Assembly: GCF_023715105.1 (NCBI RefSeq)
Contig: NZ_JAMBNO010000006.1
Location: 1-64,000, forward strand
Reading direction: 5' to 3'
Source of the DNA: Hydrogenophaga intermedia
GTDB taxonomy: Bacteria; Pseudomonadota; Gammaproteobacteria; Burkholderiales; Burkholderiaceae_C
Length of the DNA: 64,000 bases
Part shown: in pieces, positions 44,107-52,965 of the stretch
Numbering within the stretch: position 1 is the stretch's first letter
Layout: each line of letters starts with the position of its first letter
Program-made: the position numbers and the translations under genes
The notes under the pieces: model-generated
Database searches by the model: none
What the model was told of the DNA's origin: nothing
Seen by the model: the letters and a program-made list of their open reading frames with translations, nothing else

Positions 44107-45072
44107 ATGACATTCGCTCGATTGACCCTGATCGCCACGCTGGCTGTTGCCGCGCCGTTTGCTCATGCTCAGGAGGCTGCCTATCCGACGCAGCCCATCA
44201 CCATGATCGTTCCCTTCACGCCCGGCTCCAGCTCGGACGTGACCGCACGAGCCATTGCACAAAAGTTGTCCAGCTCGATGGGGCAGCCCGTGGTGGTCGA
44301 CAACCGCCCAGGGGCCGGTGGCGGAATCGGAATGCAAGCGGTGGCGCGCAGCAAGCCGGACGGCTATACCTTGGCGGTGAGCACCGTGTCGTCCACCGTG
44401 GTGCCGCCCATCATCATGAAGAACGTGATGGTCGACCTGTTCAAGGAGTTCACTCCGGTCGCCACGATGGCCAACACACCGCTGCTGCTGACGGTGCATT
44501 ACGACTCGCCTTTCAAGAGCGTTCAAGATCTGATCGCCGCAGCCAAGAAGGCGCCAAAGACCCTGACCTACGGCAACTCGGCTGGTCTGTACCGGATCGC
44601 CATGGAGGCCTTCAACCACCAGGCGAGTATCGACCTTCTGGGCGTTCCCTTCAGGGGGCCGGCGCAGGCCGCCACCGAAGTGCTGGGCGGACGACTGAGT
44701 GTGAACCCCGACGCGCTGGGAGCCGCCGGACCGATGCTGCAGGCCAAGCGCATGCGCGCGTTGGCGGTGCTTGGATCAAACCGAACGCCAGCGTTGCCGG
44801 ATGTGCCGACGATGCAGGAACTCGGCTTCAAGGATTTCGCCTTCAACGGTTGGCTGGGTGTGCTGGCACCCGCAGGTACGCCTGCGGCCATCGTGCAGCG
44901 TCTGCACAAGGAAATTGAACAGGCTGCCCGCACGCCGGACGTCCAGGCTTTGTACGCGCGACTCGGGATGGAGGGAACCGTGCTGTCGCCCAAGGCTTAC
45001 GGGGAAGAGATGCGCAAGGATTTCGCGAAGTACAGCGACATCGCGAAGCAGGCCGGCATCGAGAAAGAATGA
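44107..45072 (+). CDS. Bug-family (TctC) tripartite tricarboxylate transporter receptor
   Basis: A 321-residue paralogue of the receptor at 41005, with signal MTFARLTLIATLAVAAPFAH, then YPTQPITMIVPFTPGSSSDV and VPFRGPAQAATEVLGG. TGGAG precedes ATG 44107. It may recognise a second substrate or intermediate. No TctA/TctB genes lie nearby. Same operon, 61 bases after the NIPSNAP gene. Confidence 0.92.
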   Translation: MTFARLTLIATLAVAAPFAHAQEAAYPTQPITMIVPFTPGSSSDVTARAIAQKLSSSMGQPVVVDNRPGAGGGIGMQAVARSKPDGYTLAVSTVSSTVVPPIIMKNVMVDLFKEFTPVATMANTPLLLTVHYDSPFKSVQDLIAAAKKAPKTLTYGNSAGLYRIAMEAFNHQASIDLLGVPFRGPAQAATEVLGGRLSVNPDALGAAGPMLQAKRMRALAVLGSNRTPALPDVPTMQELGFKDFAFNGWLGVLAPAGTPAAIVQRLHKEIEQAARTPDVQALYARLGMEGTVLSPKAYGEEMRKDFAKYSDIAKQAGIEKE

Positions 45073-45103
45073 CGCCACGCCGAGCGGCCTGGAGCAGACA
45101 GTT

Positions 45104-46504
45104 GTGACCCACATGCCACCCAACTCCTTTGCGGCACTGAAGCTGCTTGCCCGGCAGGCCCGGGACATGACGATCGAGACCATCCCGGCAGAGGTCGCAC
45201 ACCAGGCCCGTCTGTGCCTGCTGGACTCGGTCGGCTGCATGCTGGCGGGCACCCGCACGCAAGAGGCCGAGCTGGTGATGGAATGCGAACCGGCCTTGGC
45301 CGCCGAAGCGGGTGCAACCATTGTGGGCACGCCCCATCGGCGCGACTGGCGCGGGGCCGTTCGAGTGAACGGCTATCTGGGCGACGTGCTGGAACTCAAC
45401 GACCTGATCGGCGGGCACGCCAGCATCGGCGTCGTTTCGGCCACCATGGCGTTGGCCGAAACCCTGGGGAGCCCGGGCGTACGCACCGTCGAGGCCTTGG
45501 TGCGCGGCATCGAGGTGACAGCGCGCGTCTACGATTCGGTCTACCCCTCGTTGAAGCGTTATACGGACATGGCCTTGGTGCCTGTCGGTATTCCATCAAC
45601 CATCGGGGCTGCGGCCGCTGCAGCCTGCCTGCTCGAGTTGGACGAGGACAAGACGCACCACGCCATGGCGATCGCTGCAGCGCTGGCTGGGTGGTGCCCG
45701 GCCGAAGTGATCTTCGGCGACGGCGGCACCGTCAAACCCATGCTGTTTGGTGCGCAGCCCGCAGACACGGGTGTGACGGCGGCGTGGTATGCACGTGCCG
45801 GCATGACCGGGCCGCCGGCCATTCTGGACGGCAAGACGGGCTACTTCGCCACCGCCTCGCTCGAAGGCAAGTTCGATGCCGAGGCCTGGCAAGCCCGATG
45901 GGCGCTGGCTGAACCCCGGCGCAAGCTGCACGCCTGTTGCGGCTACCTGCATGCGCCCGTGGATGCCGTGCGCCAACTGATCGGTCGACTGGGCAAGCTT
46001 CAGAGTGACGGCGCCATCGAGGTGCGGGTGGCGCCATATGTGGCCGATGTCGTGGCCAAGGATCGTCCACCCCAATCGTCAAATGACGCGCGGTTTCACC
46101 TGCAATTCTGCGTGGCGCTGGCTGTTTGTGGAGCCGATGTCATCTTGCCGGAGCACAGCATCGAGCTCGAGCGCCAGTTGCAACGCGAGGACGTGCGTGC
46201 GGCCATGGGTCGCATCCGGGTTCGCCCCGACGCCACCTTGAACCACTACCACCACTGCGCGGTAGAGACGACGGATGAGAACGGTCAGAACGTCTCCCTG
46301 GCTCTGACGTCGCCCCGGGGTTCACCCAAGACACCTCTGACCGACGAGGACGTCTTGACCAAGTTCAAGGTGCTGGCGGAGCCAGTCATCGGCGTCGAGC
46401 GTGCCAGGCAGTTTGCCCAAGCCTGCGAGGCGATCGATCGCATGAGTGACACGCACGCGCTGTTCGCCTTGCTTCAAATACCTGCGGGAAAGGATTGCCG
46501 ATGA
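45104..46504 (+). CDS. MmgE/PrpD-family dehydratase
   Basis: A 466-residue MmgE/PrpD protein, the iron-sulphur-independent 2-methylcitrate dehydratase / cis-aconitate decarboxylase fold. Features: LLDSVGCMLAG, NGYLGDVLELNDLIGGHASI, GDGGTVKPMLFGAQ, RKLHACCGYLHAPVDAV. GTG 45104 sits nine bases after GGAG and is preferred over ATG 45113. It may dehydrate a tricarboxylic or hydroxy acid derived from the pathway; the substrate is unknown. Its stop overlaps the MaoC gene start (ATGA). Confidence 0.88.
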   Translation: MTHMPPNSFAALKLLARQARDMTIETIPAEVAHQARLCLLDSVGCMLAGTRTQEAELVMECEPALAAEAGATIVGTPHRRDWRGAVRVNGYLGDVLELNDLIGGHASIGVVSATMALAETLGSPGVRTVEALVRGIEVTARVYDSVYPSLKRYTDMALVPVGIPSTIGAAAAAACLLELDEDKTHHAMAIAAALAGWCPAEVIFGDGGTVKPMLFGAQPADTGVTAAWYARAGMTGPPAILDGKTGYFATASLEGKFDAEAWQARWALAEPRRKLHACCGYLHAPVDAVRQLIGRLGKLQSDGAIEVRVAPYVADVVAKDRPPQSSNDARFHLQFCVALAVCGADVILPEHSIELERQLQREDVRAAMGRIRVRPDATLNHYHHCAVETTDENGQNVSLALTSPRGSPKTPLTDEDVLTKFKVLAEPVIGVERARQFAQACEAIDRMSDTHALFALLQIPAGKDCR

Positions 46505-46989
46505 GTCACCACCCCAACTACCGCCCACGCGGAATGTATTTTGAAGAATTCGAGATCGGCCAGACCATCGTCACGTCGCGACGTACGGTGACGCAGACCG
46601 ACATCGTCAACTTCGCCTGCCTCTCGGGCGACCACAACGCACCGCACATCGATCACGAGTTCTGCAAGACACAGCCGTACGGAGAGCCGATTGCCCATGG
46701 CCCCTTGGTGCTGGCCATCGTGGGCGGCCTGCAGTGCCTCAGCGGCATCAACGACGGCACCATCATTGCGATGACCGGGCTGGATCAATGGCGCATGCAC
46801 TTGCCGGTGAAGGCGGGCGACACCATTCACGCGCTCATCACGCCGTTGGAGAAAAAGCTCACCAGCAGCGGCACCAAGGGCATCGTGACCTGCGAGCGTA
46901 TCGTCAAGAACCAGCGCGACGAGATGGTGCATTCGATGATCATCTCCAACATGTACCGTTGCCGACCGGTACTGGCAGCTACTGCCTGA
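46501..46989 (+). CDS. MaoC-family hydratase/dehydratase
   Basis: A 162-residue hot-dog protein. The hydratase 2 motif with catalytic Asp/His is FACLSGDHNAPHIDHEFCKT, then GEPIAHGPLVLAIVGGLQCL. Hydrates an enoyl-CoA. ATG 46501 overlaps the MmgE stop. Downstream is a strong terminator at 47011-47037. It pairs functionally with the convergent acyl-CoA dehydrogenase. Confidence 0.9.
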   Translation: MSHHPNYRPRGMYFEEFEIGQTIVTSRRTVTQTDIVNFACLSGDHNAPHIDHEFCKTQPYGEPIAHGPLVLAIVGGLQCLSGINDGTIIAMTGLDQWRMHLPVKAGDTIHALITPLEKKLTSSGTKGIVTCERIVKNQRDEMVHSMIISNMYRCRPVLAATA

Positions 46990-47010
46990 GCAGCGTCGGC
47001 GCCAACGAGA

Positions 47011-47037
47011 AACCGGGCCTTGGCCCGGTTTTCTTTT
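47011..47037 (+). terminator. Rho-independent terminator after the MaoC gene
   Basis: AACCGGGCC-TT-GGCCCGGTT, a perfect 9-bp stem followed by TTCTTTTG on the plus strand. It closes the Bug-to-MaoC operon at 41005-46989 and, being nearly symmetrical with A residues on the other side, may also stop the convergent acyl-CoA dehydrogenase transcript. Confidence 0.9.
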
Positions 47038-47064
47038 GTCAGGAGTGGGCCCGAAGGCCCCGTC

Positions 47065-48219
47065 TCATGCGAGATCCATTTGCTTGGCAATGATATTGCG
47101 CTGGATCTCGTTTGTGCCACCGCCGATGGGACCGACGCGTGAGTCGCGGAAGAACATCTGCATGTCGTACTCGTTCGAGTAGCCTGCGCCGCCCAGGATC
47201 TGCATGCCGATGTCGGCGCACTTGAAGTTGTTCTCGGTGCAGACGATCTTGGCGATGGAAGCTTCCTGAACCACTTTGTGACCACCGTCGAGCAGTTCGG
47301 CCACGCGGTAGACGGACTGGCGGGCCGTCTCGGCCATGATCATCATGTCGGCCAGCTTGTGCTGGATCACCTGGAACTGCGAGATCGGCTGACCAAACTG
47401 GATGCGCTCGCGTGCGTAGTCGCGCGCGTATTCGGTGATCTTGAAGCAATGTCCGGCCGAGATGGCGGCCAGGCCCATGCGTTCCAGGCCCAGCGCGGCC
47501 ATGATGTTCTTCCAGGCCTGACCTTCGCCGCCGAACAGGTTGCTGGCCGGCACGCGCACGTTGTCGAAGAAGACCTCGTTGGCGTGGGTGGTGCGACGGC
47601 CCAGCATGGACAGCGGGCGGATCGTCACGCCCGGTGTATTGGTCGGCACAAGAATGGTGCTGATGCCGTTGTGGCGTGCCTGCTTGTCGGTCTTGACGAT
47701 GGCGACCAGATAGTCCGCCACGTGCGCACAGGTGATCCAGACCTTGCTGCCGTTGATGACGTAGTCGTCTCTATCACGAACCGCCGATGTCTTGATGCCG
47801 GCGACATCGGAGCCCGTTCCCGGCTCGGACATGGCCAGGGCCAGCTTGACCTTGCCGGCAACAATCTTGGGAACGATGTCCTGCTTCATCTCTGGTGTGC
47901 CGAACTTGGCCACGTGCATGCCGGCATAGATGGCGGTGGTGGTGACGCCCTGGGCAATGCCGGTGTAGTAGTAGCCCAGTGTCTCCATGAACACGGCGAT
48001 GTCCTTGTAGCTCGCGCCCATGCCGCCGAGTTCTTCCGGGTAGAAGATGCCGAGATAGCCGGCCTCGGCGAGCGCGTTGTAGGCCTCGTGCGGGAACTCG
48101 CGGGCTTCGTCCATCTTGCGCACACGCTCCCAGGGCAGGTGGCGGGATAGCAGATCCAGCACGCCCTCGCGCATCATCTTCTGCTCGTCGGTCAGGCCGT
48201 GGGTGTTGATCAATGACAT
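47065..48219 (-). CDS. Acyl-CoA dehydrogenase
   Basis: A 384-residue FAD acyl-CoA dehydrogenase. Motifs LALAMSEPGTGSDVAG, YVINGSKVWITCAHVADYLV, RERIQFGQPISQFQVIQHKL, and the C-terminal QILGGAGYSNEYDMQMFFRD. The residue at the usual catalytic-base position after GGAGY is not confirmable by eye. It is last in the minus-strand run CoA-transferase, thiolase-like, DUF35, dehydrogenase and introduces the double bond hydrated by MaoC. Confidence 0.92.
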   Translation of the reverse strand: MSLINTHGLTDEQKMMREGVLDLLSRHLPWERVRKMDEAREFPHEAYNALAEAGYLGIFYPEELGGMGASYKDIAVFMETLGYYYTGIAQGVTTTAIYAGMHVAKFGTPEMKQDIVPKIVAGKVKLALAMSEPGTGSDVAGIKTSAVRDRDDYVINGSKVWITCAHVADYLVAIVKTDKQARHNGISTILVPTNTPGVTIRPLSMLGRRTTHANEVFFDNVRVPASNLFGGEGQAWKNIMAALGLERMGLAAISAGHCFKITEYARDYARERIQFGQPISQFQVIQHKLADMMIMAETARQSVYRVAELLDGGHKVVQEASIAKIVCTENNFKCADIGMQILGGAGYSNEYDMQMFFRDSRVGPIGGGTNEIQRNIIAKQMDLA

Positions 48220-48240
48220 AGGGGTCTCCTCGGGTTGGGT

Positions 48241-48675
48241 TCAGATCGGGCGGGCGGCGAACAGAGGGCCGTCCTCGTAGCTCAGCACCACCATTTCGAC
48301 CGGCATGCCCGGCGTCCAGGGGATGTTGTCGGTTTCCACCAGGCGGCAAGCCAGGCGCAGTCCGTCGTCGAGATCGACGATGCCGACCGCGTAGGGCGAC
48401 TCGGCGGCGAAGACGGCGGGAGCTGCGTGTATGCGCGTCCAGGAATAGAGGCGACCGCGCGCGCCCAATGGCGCCCACTGCATGTCGGTCGACCAGCAAT
48501 GCGGGCAGACGGGTTTGGGCGGGAAGGTGGCGTGGCCGCAGGCGCCGCAACGTGTGGTCTGCCAGGTGCCTTCTCGCAATGCCTCCCAGAACACCGCGGT
48601 GAAAGCGGAGTGGCGGGGAGGGTAGGCGCGCGCGCCTGTTTGAGGCAAGCGCTCAAGGCGGGTGGTATTGTTCAT
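48241..48675 (-). CDS. DUF35 zinc-ribbon / OB-fold protein
   Basis: A 144-residue DUF35 protein with zinc ribbon CGACGH and CPHCW, and an OB fold with ALGARGRLYSWTRIH. Such proteins partner thiolase-like proteins to form acyltransferase or aldolase complexes, as ChsH2's DUF35 domain does with Ltp2. ATG 48675 overlaps the thiolase-like gene's stop (ATGA), which supports one complex. Confidence 0.92.
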   Translation of the reverse strand: MNNTTRLERLPQTGARAYPPRHSAFTAVFWEALREGTWQTTRCGACGHATFPPKPVCPHCWSTDMQWAPLGARGRLYSWTRIHAAPAVFAAESPYAVGIVDLDDGLRLACRLVETDNIPWTPGMPVEMVVLSYEDGPLFAARPI

Positions 48676-49865
48676 CGCACAGCCTCCAGCACATGCACAA
48701 GGGCGGCGTTGTAGTTGCCCAGTTCACCGGTGGCCAGGCCCCAGAGCGCGTCCTTCACCTGCCGATCACCGGCGCGCCCGCGCAATTGGTCGGCCAGCTC
48801 GACGTAGTTGTAGAGGGAGGTGACATAAGCCGGGTGACCGCGCGACGTGAGCCCGCCTGAAGTCGAGACGGGGATGCGCCCGCCGAGTCGGGTTTCACCG
48901 TCGAACGCTGCTCTTGCGCCTTGGCCTTTGGCAGCGACGCCAATGGCCTCGGTCACCAACACCTCGACGATCGTGCAGGGTGCGTACAGCTCGGCGAGGT
49001 CGAGGTCGCCCGGTTGTATGCCCGCCTGTGCATAGGCGTCGCGCGAGGCCTTCGCAGCGGACTCGAAGGCGATCATGTCGTTGGGCACGTCGCTGATCTG
49101 GTGTGAGCCGTCATGACAGAAGCCGCGCCCACGCACCAGCGCATAGGGCCTTCCGGTGGCCTTGGCCACTTCCTCACTGGCGAGCACCAGACAGGCGGCG
49201 CCATCGCTGCGGCCGGGCACGTCGTACAGGCCCAGGGGCTCGACGATGGGTCGCTGGTTGATCACGTCCTCCAACGTGATCGGCTTGCGGTATTGGGCCA
49301 GCGGATTGAGTGAGGCGTGATAGCGGTTTTTCACCGCAACGGCGCCGAGTTGTTCGCGCGTTGCGCCGTGCTCGTGCATGTAGCGTGTGGCGTCCATGGC
49401 GTACCAGGCAATGGGCGTGAAGCCGGCTGAAGTGTGGAAATCCACGTCACCCGTGGTGCGCATGCTGCTCATCATGTGTTCGGCCGCCGGGACGGCGCTT
49501 TCCATGTTGATGCCCAGCGCGAGGGCCACGTCCGTGCGGCCCAGCAGAATCTCGTCGCAAGCCTTGTCGAAGGCGAGGGCGGCCGTCATCCCGTTGCCCA
49601 TCACCTCCATCACGCTGCCCCGGCAGGCCAGGCGCAGTTGGCCCATCAGGAAGGTGTGAAAGTACTTCTGGCGTGTATAGGGGCGTGGCAGCGTGAAGAC
49701 CAGGCTCTGGATGTCTTCCTTGCTTATGCCGGCATCGCTCACCGCCTCGGCGACCAGGCGCGTCATGATCTCGTGTTCCAGCGTCTGCAAGGCCGCGTCG
49801 TCGGCCGTTTGGTGACGCCCGACGGGAATCGCGCTCGCGCCAATGAGGGCGACGCGCCGTGTCAT
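48672..49865 (-). CDS. Thiolase-like (SCP2/Ltp2-type) protein without the usual nucleophilic Cys
   Basis: A 397-residue thiolase-fold protein. The segment where thiolases carry the reactive Cys (N-x-x-C-a-S-G) reads MEVMGNGMTAALAFDKAC, with Met89 at the Cys position. The late His motif is kept (GGLTSRGHPAYVTS) and the ELYAPCTIVEVLVTEAIG region replaces the usual E-x-x-x-A-F. Proteins like this, such as Ltp2, act as retro-aldolases. Overlap with DUF35 on one side and the CoA-transferase on the other shows tight coupling. Confidence 0.85.
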   Translation of the reverse strand: MTRRVALIGASAIPVGRHQTADDAALQTLEHEIMTRLVAEAVSDAGISKEDIQSLVFTLPRPYTRQKYFHTFLMGQLRLACRGSVMEVMGNGMTAALAFDKACDEILLGRTDVALALGINMESAVPAAEHMMSSMRTTGDVDFHTSAGFTPIAWYAMDATRYMHEHGATREQLGAVAVKNRYHASLNPLAQYRKPITLEDVINQRPIVEPLGLYDVPGRSDGAACLVLASEEVAKATGRPYALVRGRGFCHDGSHQISDVPNDMIAFESAAKASRDAYAQAGIQPGDLDLAELYAPCTIVEVLVTEAIGVAAKGQGARAAFDGETRLGGRIPVSTSGGLTSRGHPAYVTSLYNYVELADQLRGRAGDRQVKDALWGLATGELGNYNAALVHVLEAVR

Positions 49866-51142
49866 GCCGAGACTCCGTCCAGAACGCCGAAGGCCCCTGC
49901 CTCGCGCAGTGCTGCGATGCGTTCTTCGTCGTATCCCAGCACCTCGCGCAGCACCTCTTCACTCTGGGCGCCAACGGCGGGCGCCGCCTGCGACGCCACC
50001 GCCGGCGTGCGCGACATGCGGATCGGCGAGGCAATGTTGGGAATCCAGCCTTTGACCGGATGCGGGATGCGGGTGACGAGATCGCGTGAGCGAACTTCAT
50101 CGGAAGTCAGGGCCTCGCTCAGCGTCTTGACCTGACCGTGAGGCACATTGGCTGCGCGCAGCTTGGGTGCCCAGTGGCTCCATGGCTGGGCCGAAAAGGC
50201 CTCGTCCATGATCTTGAAGAGAAGCTCGCGTTCGCGCAGCCGGTTGACGCGTTGCGACAGCACCGGGTCGTGCGCCAGATCGGAACGGTCGAGCACCTGT
50301 TCGAACAGGCGCTGATAGATCTTGTCGTTTCCACAGTTGATGTAGAACGGTTTGTCCTGGGCCATGAACACGCCGGACGGGCAGGTGTCGGGACTGACGT
50401 TGCCGTTGCGCTGGGGCTCGTAGCCGGTGGTGAGGTGTTGCATGGCGCCGAAGCCAGTCATGAGGATGGCAGTGTCCAGCAGTGCAACCTCCACACGTTG
50501 GCCGACGCCATCCCGGGCACGTGCGATGAGGGCCAGCAAGATGGCGTTCGTGGCCGTCATGGCGGTGGCGGTGTCCATGATGGCGGCGCCAGTGCGCACA
50601 CCCTGCCGGTCCGCGTATCCGTTCATGGAAATGAAACCGCTTTCGGCCTGCACGATGGGATCGAAACCCAGGCGGTCGGCATAGGGGCCTTCGCGTCCGT
50701 ATGCCGAGACCGAGCAGTAGATGAGCTTGGGATTGATGCGGGCGCAGGTCTCTGGGTCGAGTCCGAAACGCTCCATCACGCCCGAGGAGAAGTTCTCCAC
50801 CAGCACGTCGGCTTGGGCAATCAACTCCCTGACCACCTGAATCCCGGCCTCGCTCTTGAGATCCAGGGCCAGGCTCTTCTTGTTGCGGTTCGTCCAGAGA
50901 AAGGGGCCGCCTTGAGCAGGAATCTCAGGGTCCACCGTGGGGTAGTGCCGAAAATCGTCGCCGCGCACGGGCGCTTCGATCTTGATGACGTCGGCGCCGA
51001 AGTCCGCGAGCGTCATCGTGGCCAGCGGGCCAGCCACGAAATGTGTGAAATCCACCACCTTGAGCCCTTGAAGCACGGGCGCAGCGGCGCTGGCGTTGGG
51101 CCGCTGGATGGGCAGTGCGTTGATGCGCTGCTGGTCGAACAT
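49862..51142 (-). CDS. Class III CoA-transferase (CaiB/BaiF)
   Basis: A 426-residue CoA-transferase: LKVVDFTHFVAGPLATMTLA, ADVIKIEAPVRGDDFR, RNKKSLALDLKSEAG, VENFSSGVMERFGLD and the catalytic Asp in GAAIMDTATAMTAT. GGAGG followed by CAACC sits right before ATG 51142, so I prefer it to the in-frame ATG 51154. First gene of the minus-strand CoA operon; transcribed from the promoter and operator at 51158-51197. Confidence 0.92.
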   Translation of the reverse strand: MFDQQRINALPIQRPNASAAAPVLQGLKVVDFTHFVAGPLATMTLADFGADVIKIEAPVRGDDFRHYPTVDPEIPAQGGPFLWTNRNKKSLALDLKSEAGIQVVRELIAQADVLVENFSSGVMERFGLDPETCARINPKLIYCSVSAYGREGPYADRLGFDPIVQAESGFISMNGYADRQGVRTGAAIMDTATAMTATNAILLALIARARDGVGQRVEVALLDTAILMTGFGAMQHLTTGYEPQRNGNVSPDTCPSGVFMAQDKPFYINCGNDKIYQRLFEQVLDRSDLAHDPVLSQRVNRLRERELLFKIMDEAFSAQPWSHWAPKLRAANVPHGQVKTLSEALTSDEVRSRDLVTRIPHPVKGWIPNIASPIRMSRTPAVASQAAPAVGAQSEEVLREVLGYDEERIAALREAGAFGVLDGVSA

Positions 51143-51157
51143 GGTTGCCTCCATATC

Positions 51158-51197
51158 AATGGTTCAACCATTATACTTCTCGAGAGACAACTGACAA
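51158..51197 (-). promoter_or_regulatory. Sigma70 promoter with palindromic GntR operator
   Basis: On the minus strand: -35 TTGTCA (51197-51192), 16-base spacer, -10 TATAAT (51175-51170), overlapping the palindrome AATGGTTGAACCATT (51172-51158). The core TGGT-N3-ACCA is FadR-type. Transcription would start inside the operator, ideal for repression. Confidence 0.88.
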
Positions 51198-51247
51198 CCT
51201 CCATCCGTCATCTGCCGTTCGCCGTCCACCATCCCTGGAGTTCAGAC

Positions 51248-51949
51248 ATGAACACAAGCCTTGAATCCATAGCCTCAGCCGACTGTGCGGCGCTGGATCG
51301 CCTGCTGCAGGCGCGCCACAGTTGCCGGGGCTTTCTGCCAACACCCGTGCCGAGGCCTCTGCAACGAAAGATCCTCGCGATGGCGCAGCGCACCGCGTCC
51401 TGGTGCAACTCGCAGCCATGGCAGGTCCACATCACCGAAGGCGAGGCCACCGAGCGTTTCCGCGCGACCCTGCTGACGCCCAAGGCGGCCGACGAAGCGG
51501 GACCTGATTTCGTCTGGCCGTCCGAGTACCGGGGCGTCTACCGCCAGCGCCGGCTGGACTGCGCGCTGCAGTTGTATGAAAGCGTAGGTATCGCGCGAGG
51601 TGATCGCGAGGCCTCGGCCAAGCAGGCGCAGGAGAACTTCCGTCTCTTTGGCGCGCCCCATGTGGCCATCGTCACGACGGACGCTGCGCTGGGCGTGTAT
51701 GGTGCCGTGGACTGCGGCGGTTTCGTGGCGAACTTCCTACTGGCCGCGCGCAGCCTGGGCGTGGCCACCATTGCGCAGGCTGCCCTGGCCTCACGACCGG
51801 CGCGCGTTCGCGAGTTCTTCGGTCTGAGTGATGACCGGCTCGTGGTCTGCGGAATTTCGTTTGGCTATGCAGACGAAGCGCATGCCGCCAATGGTTTCAG
51901 GACACCGCGCGCATACCCGGACGAGGCCGCGAGCTGGCTGTCGACCTGA
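51248..51949 (+). CDS. Nitroreductase-family protein
   Basis: A 233-residue FMN nitroreductase-fold enzyme. Starts MNTSLESIASADCAALDRLL, then RHSCRGFLPTPVP and the FMN-binding ASWCNSQPWQVHI, and C-terminal VCGISFGYAD. Usual roles: NAD(P)H-dependent reduction of nitro groups or enones. ATG 51248 is used; the frame upstream lies opposite the CoA-transferase. It ends one base from the convergent GntR gene. Divergent from the CoA operon with the shared operator region. Confidence 0.9.
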   Translation: MNTSLESIASADCAALDRLLQARHSCRGFLPTPVPRPLQRKILAMAQRTASWCNSQPWQVHITEGEATERFRATLLTPKAADEAGPDFVWPSEYRGVYRQRRLDCALQLYESVGIARGDREASAKQAQENFRLFGAPHVAIVTTDAALGVYGAVDCGGFVANFLLAARSLGVATIAQAALASRPARVREFFGLSDDRLVVCGISFGYADEAHAANGFRTPRAYPDEAASWLST

Positions 51950-51950
51950 G

Positions 51951-52739
51951 CTACGTGCCGCGTCCAGCTGCCTTCTTCGGATCCGCATCGCTTCGGGCGT
52001 GAGACAGATAGCTGCGTTGCAGCTTCTTGAGGCTGGCCTCCATCTCGGCAATGGCGCCGTCCACGTCACGCGCTTCCATGTACTTGAGGAATCGCTTGCG
52101 GGAGGGCACAACGAACGCGTTTTCGTAGTCGCCGATCGACAGCACGTAGTGACGCAGAACTGTCAGCACGCCGTCCATCACGATCTCCATGATGGGATTG
52201 CGAGTCATGCGAGCGAGCAGTCGGTGGAACTCCAAGTGGATATCGGCGCGACGGTGAAAATCGCCAGCAGCGATGGCAGCCTCTGCATCGCGCACGTTGG
52301 CGTGCAGCATTTCGAGATCTGCTGGCGTCGCACGCAGACACGCCTCGCGCACGATGATGGATTCGAGCCAGATGCGGGCCTCGGTCAGTTGAGCGGGTTG
52401 GATCGCACCGAGGTGGTACATGTCCATCAGGCCGGTGGTGATGACCTGGCCATTGCCCTCAGTGATGAAGGCGCCACCTGTCGCACCCTTCTGCAGTCGG
52501 ACGAGGCCCGCGTGTTCGAGCGATCGCAGGGCCTCACGCAGGGTGTTGCGGGATACACCGAACTGCTCGGCCAGCGCCCGTTCGGAAGGCAGGCGACTGC
52601 CTACACCCAAGCGACCTTGCGCCAGTTCCGTGCGGATCTGCTCGGCAATCTCCTCGAATGCCCGCTGCGAGCGGATGGGCTTGAAAGCAGTGGATGGTGG
52701 GGGACTGGCAGGAGAGGAGGGATGGTTCGGCGTGGCCAC
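51951..52739 (-). CDS. GntR-family regulator, FadR subfamily (FCD)
   Basis: A 262-residue regulator: winged helix GVGSRLPSERALAEQFGVSR then NTLREALRSLEHAGLVRLQK, FCD domain with LEFHRLLARMTRNPIMEIVM. GTG 52739 follows GAGAAG; a TTG at 52751 is possible. Its own upstream region and the two promoters at 40931 and 51158 share one operator, so it likely represses the whole 41-52 kb catabolic island. Confidence 0.9.
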   Translation of the reverse strand: MATPNHPSSPASPPPSTAFKPIRSQRAFEEIAEQIRTELAQGRLGVGSRLPSERALAEQFGVSRNTLREALRSLEHAGLVRLQKGATGGAFITEGNGQVITTGLMDMYHLGAIQPAQLTEARIWLESIIVREACLRATPADLEMLHANVRDAEAAIAAGDFHRRADIHLEFHRLLARMTRNPIMEIVMDGVLTVLRHYVLSIGDYENAFVVPSRKRFLKYMEARDVDGAIAEMEASLKKLQRSYLSHARSDADPKKAAGRGT

Positions 52740-52764
52740 GGCGCTTCTCAAGGGTAGTTAGATC

Positions 52765-52779
52765 AATGATAGAACCAAT
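52765..52779 (-). promoter_or_regulatory. GntR operator in its own promoter region
   Basis: AATGATAGAACCAAT agrees at 12 of 15 positions with the operator AATGGTTGAACCATT at 51158-51172. It lies about 25 bases before the regulator's start and indicates autoregulation. Confidence 0.65.
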
Positions 52780-52965
52780 TGATCCGGTCGACTTGATTCG
52801 GCCACATCGGGCGGTAAATCTGTCAGTAGCCGGCACCCGGGATAAAACGGCTTTAAGTGAGGTCAGCAGCACAAACGTACTGCATACGGCTCCATGCCCA
52901 TGGAGAAAGGGGCCTCCTCGCATCCTGGGGCGATTCAAGGGGGACTCATTCAGGTGACAAAGCTC

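Noticed and set aside
50138-51247. Long plus-strand extension of the nitroreductase frame
   Set aside because: It is antisense to the CoA-transferase; the family N-terminus begins at ATG 51248.
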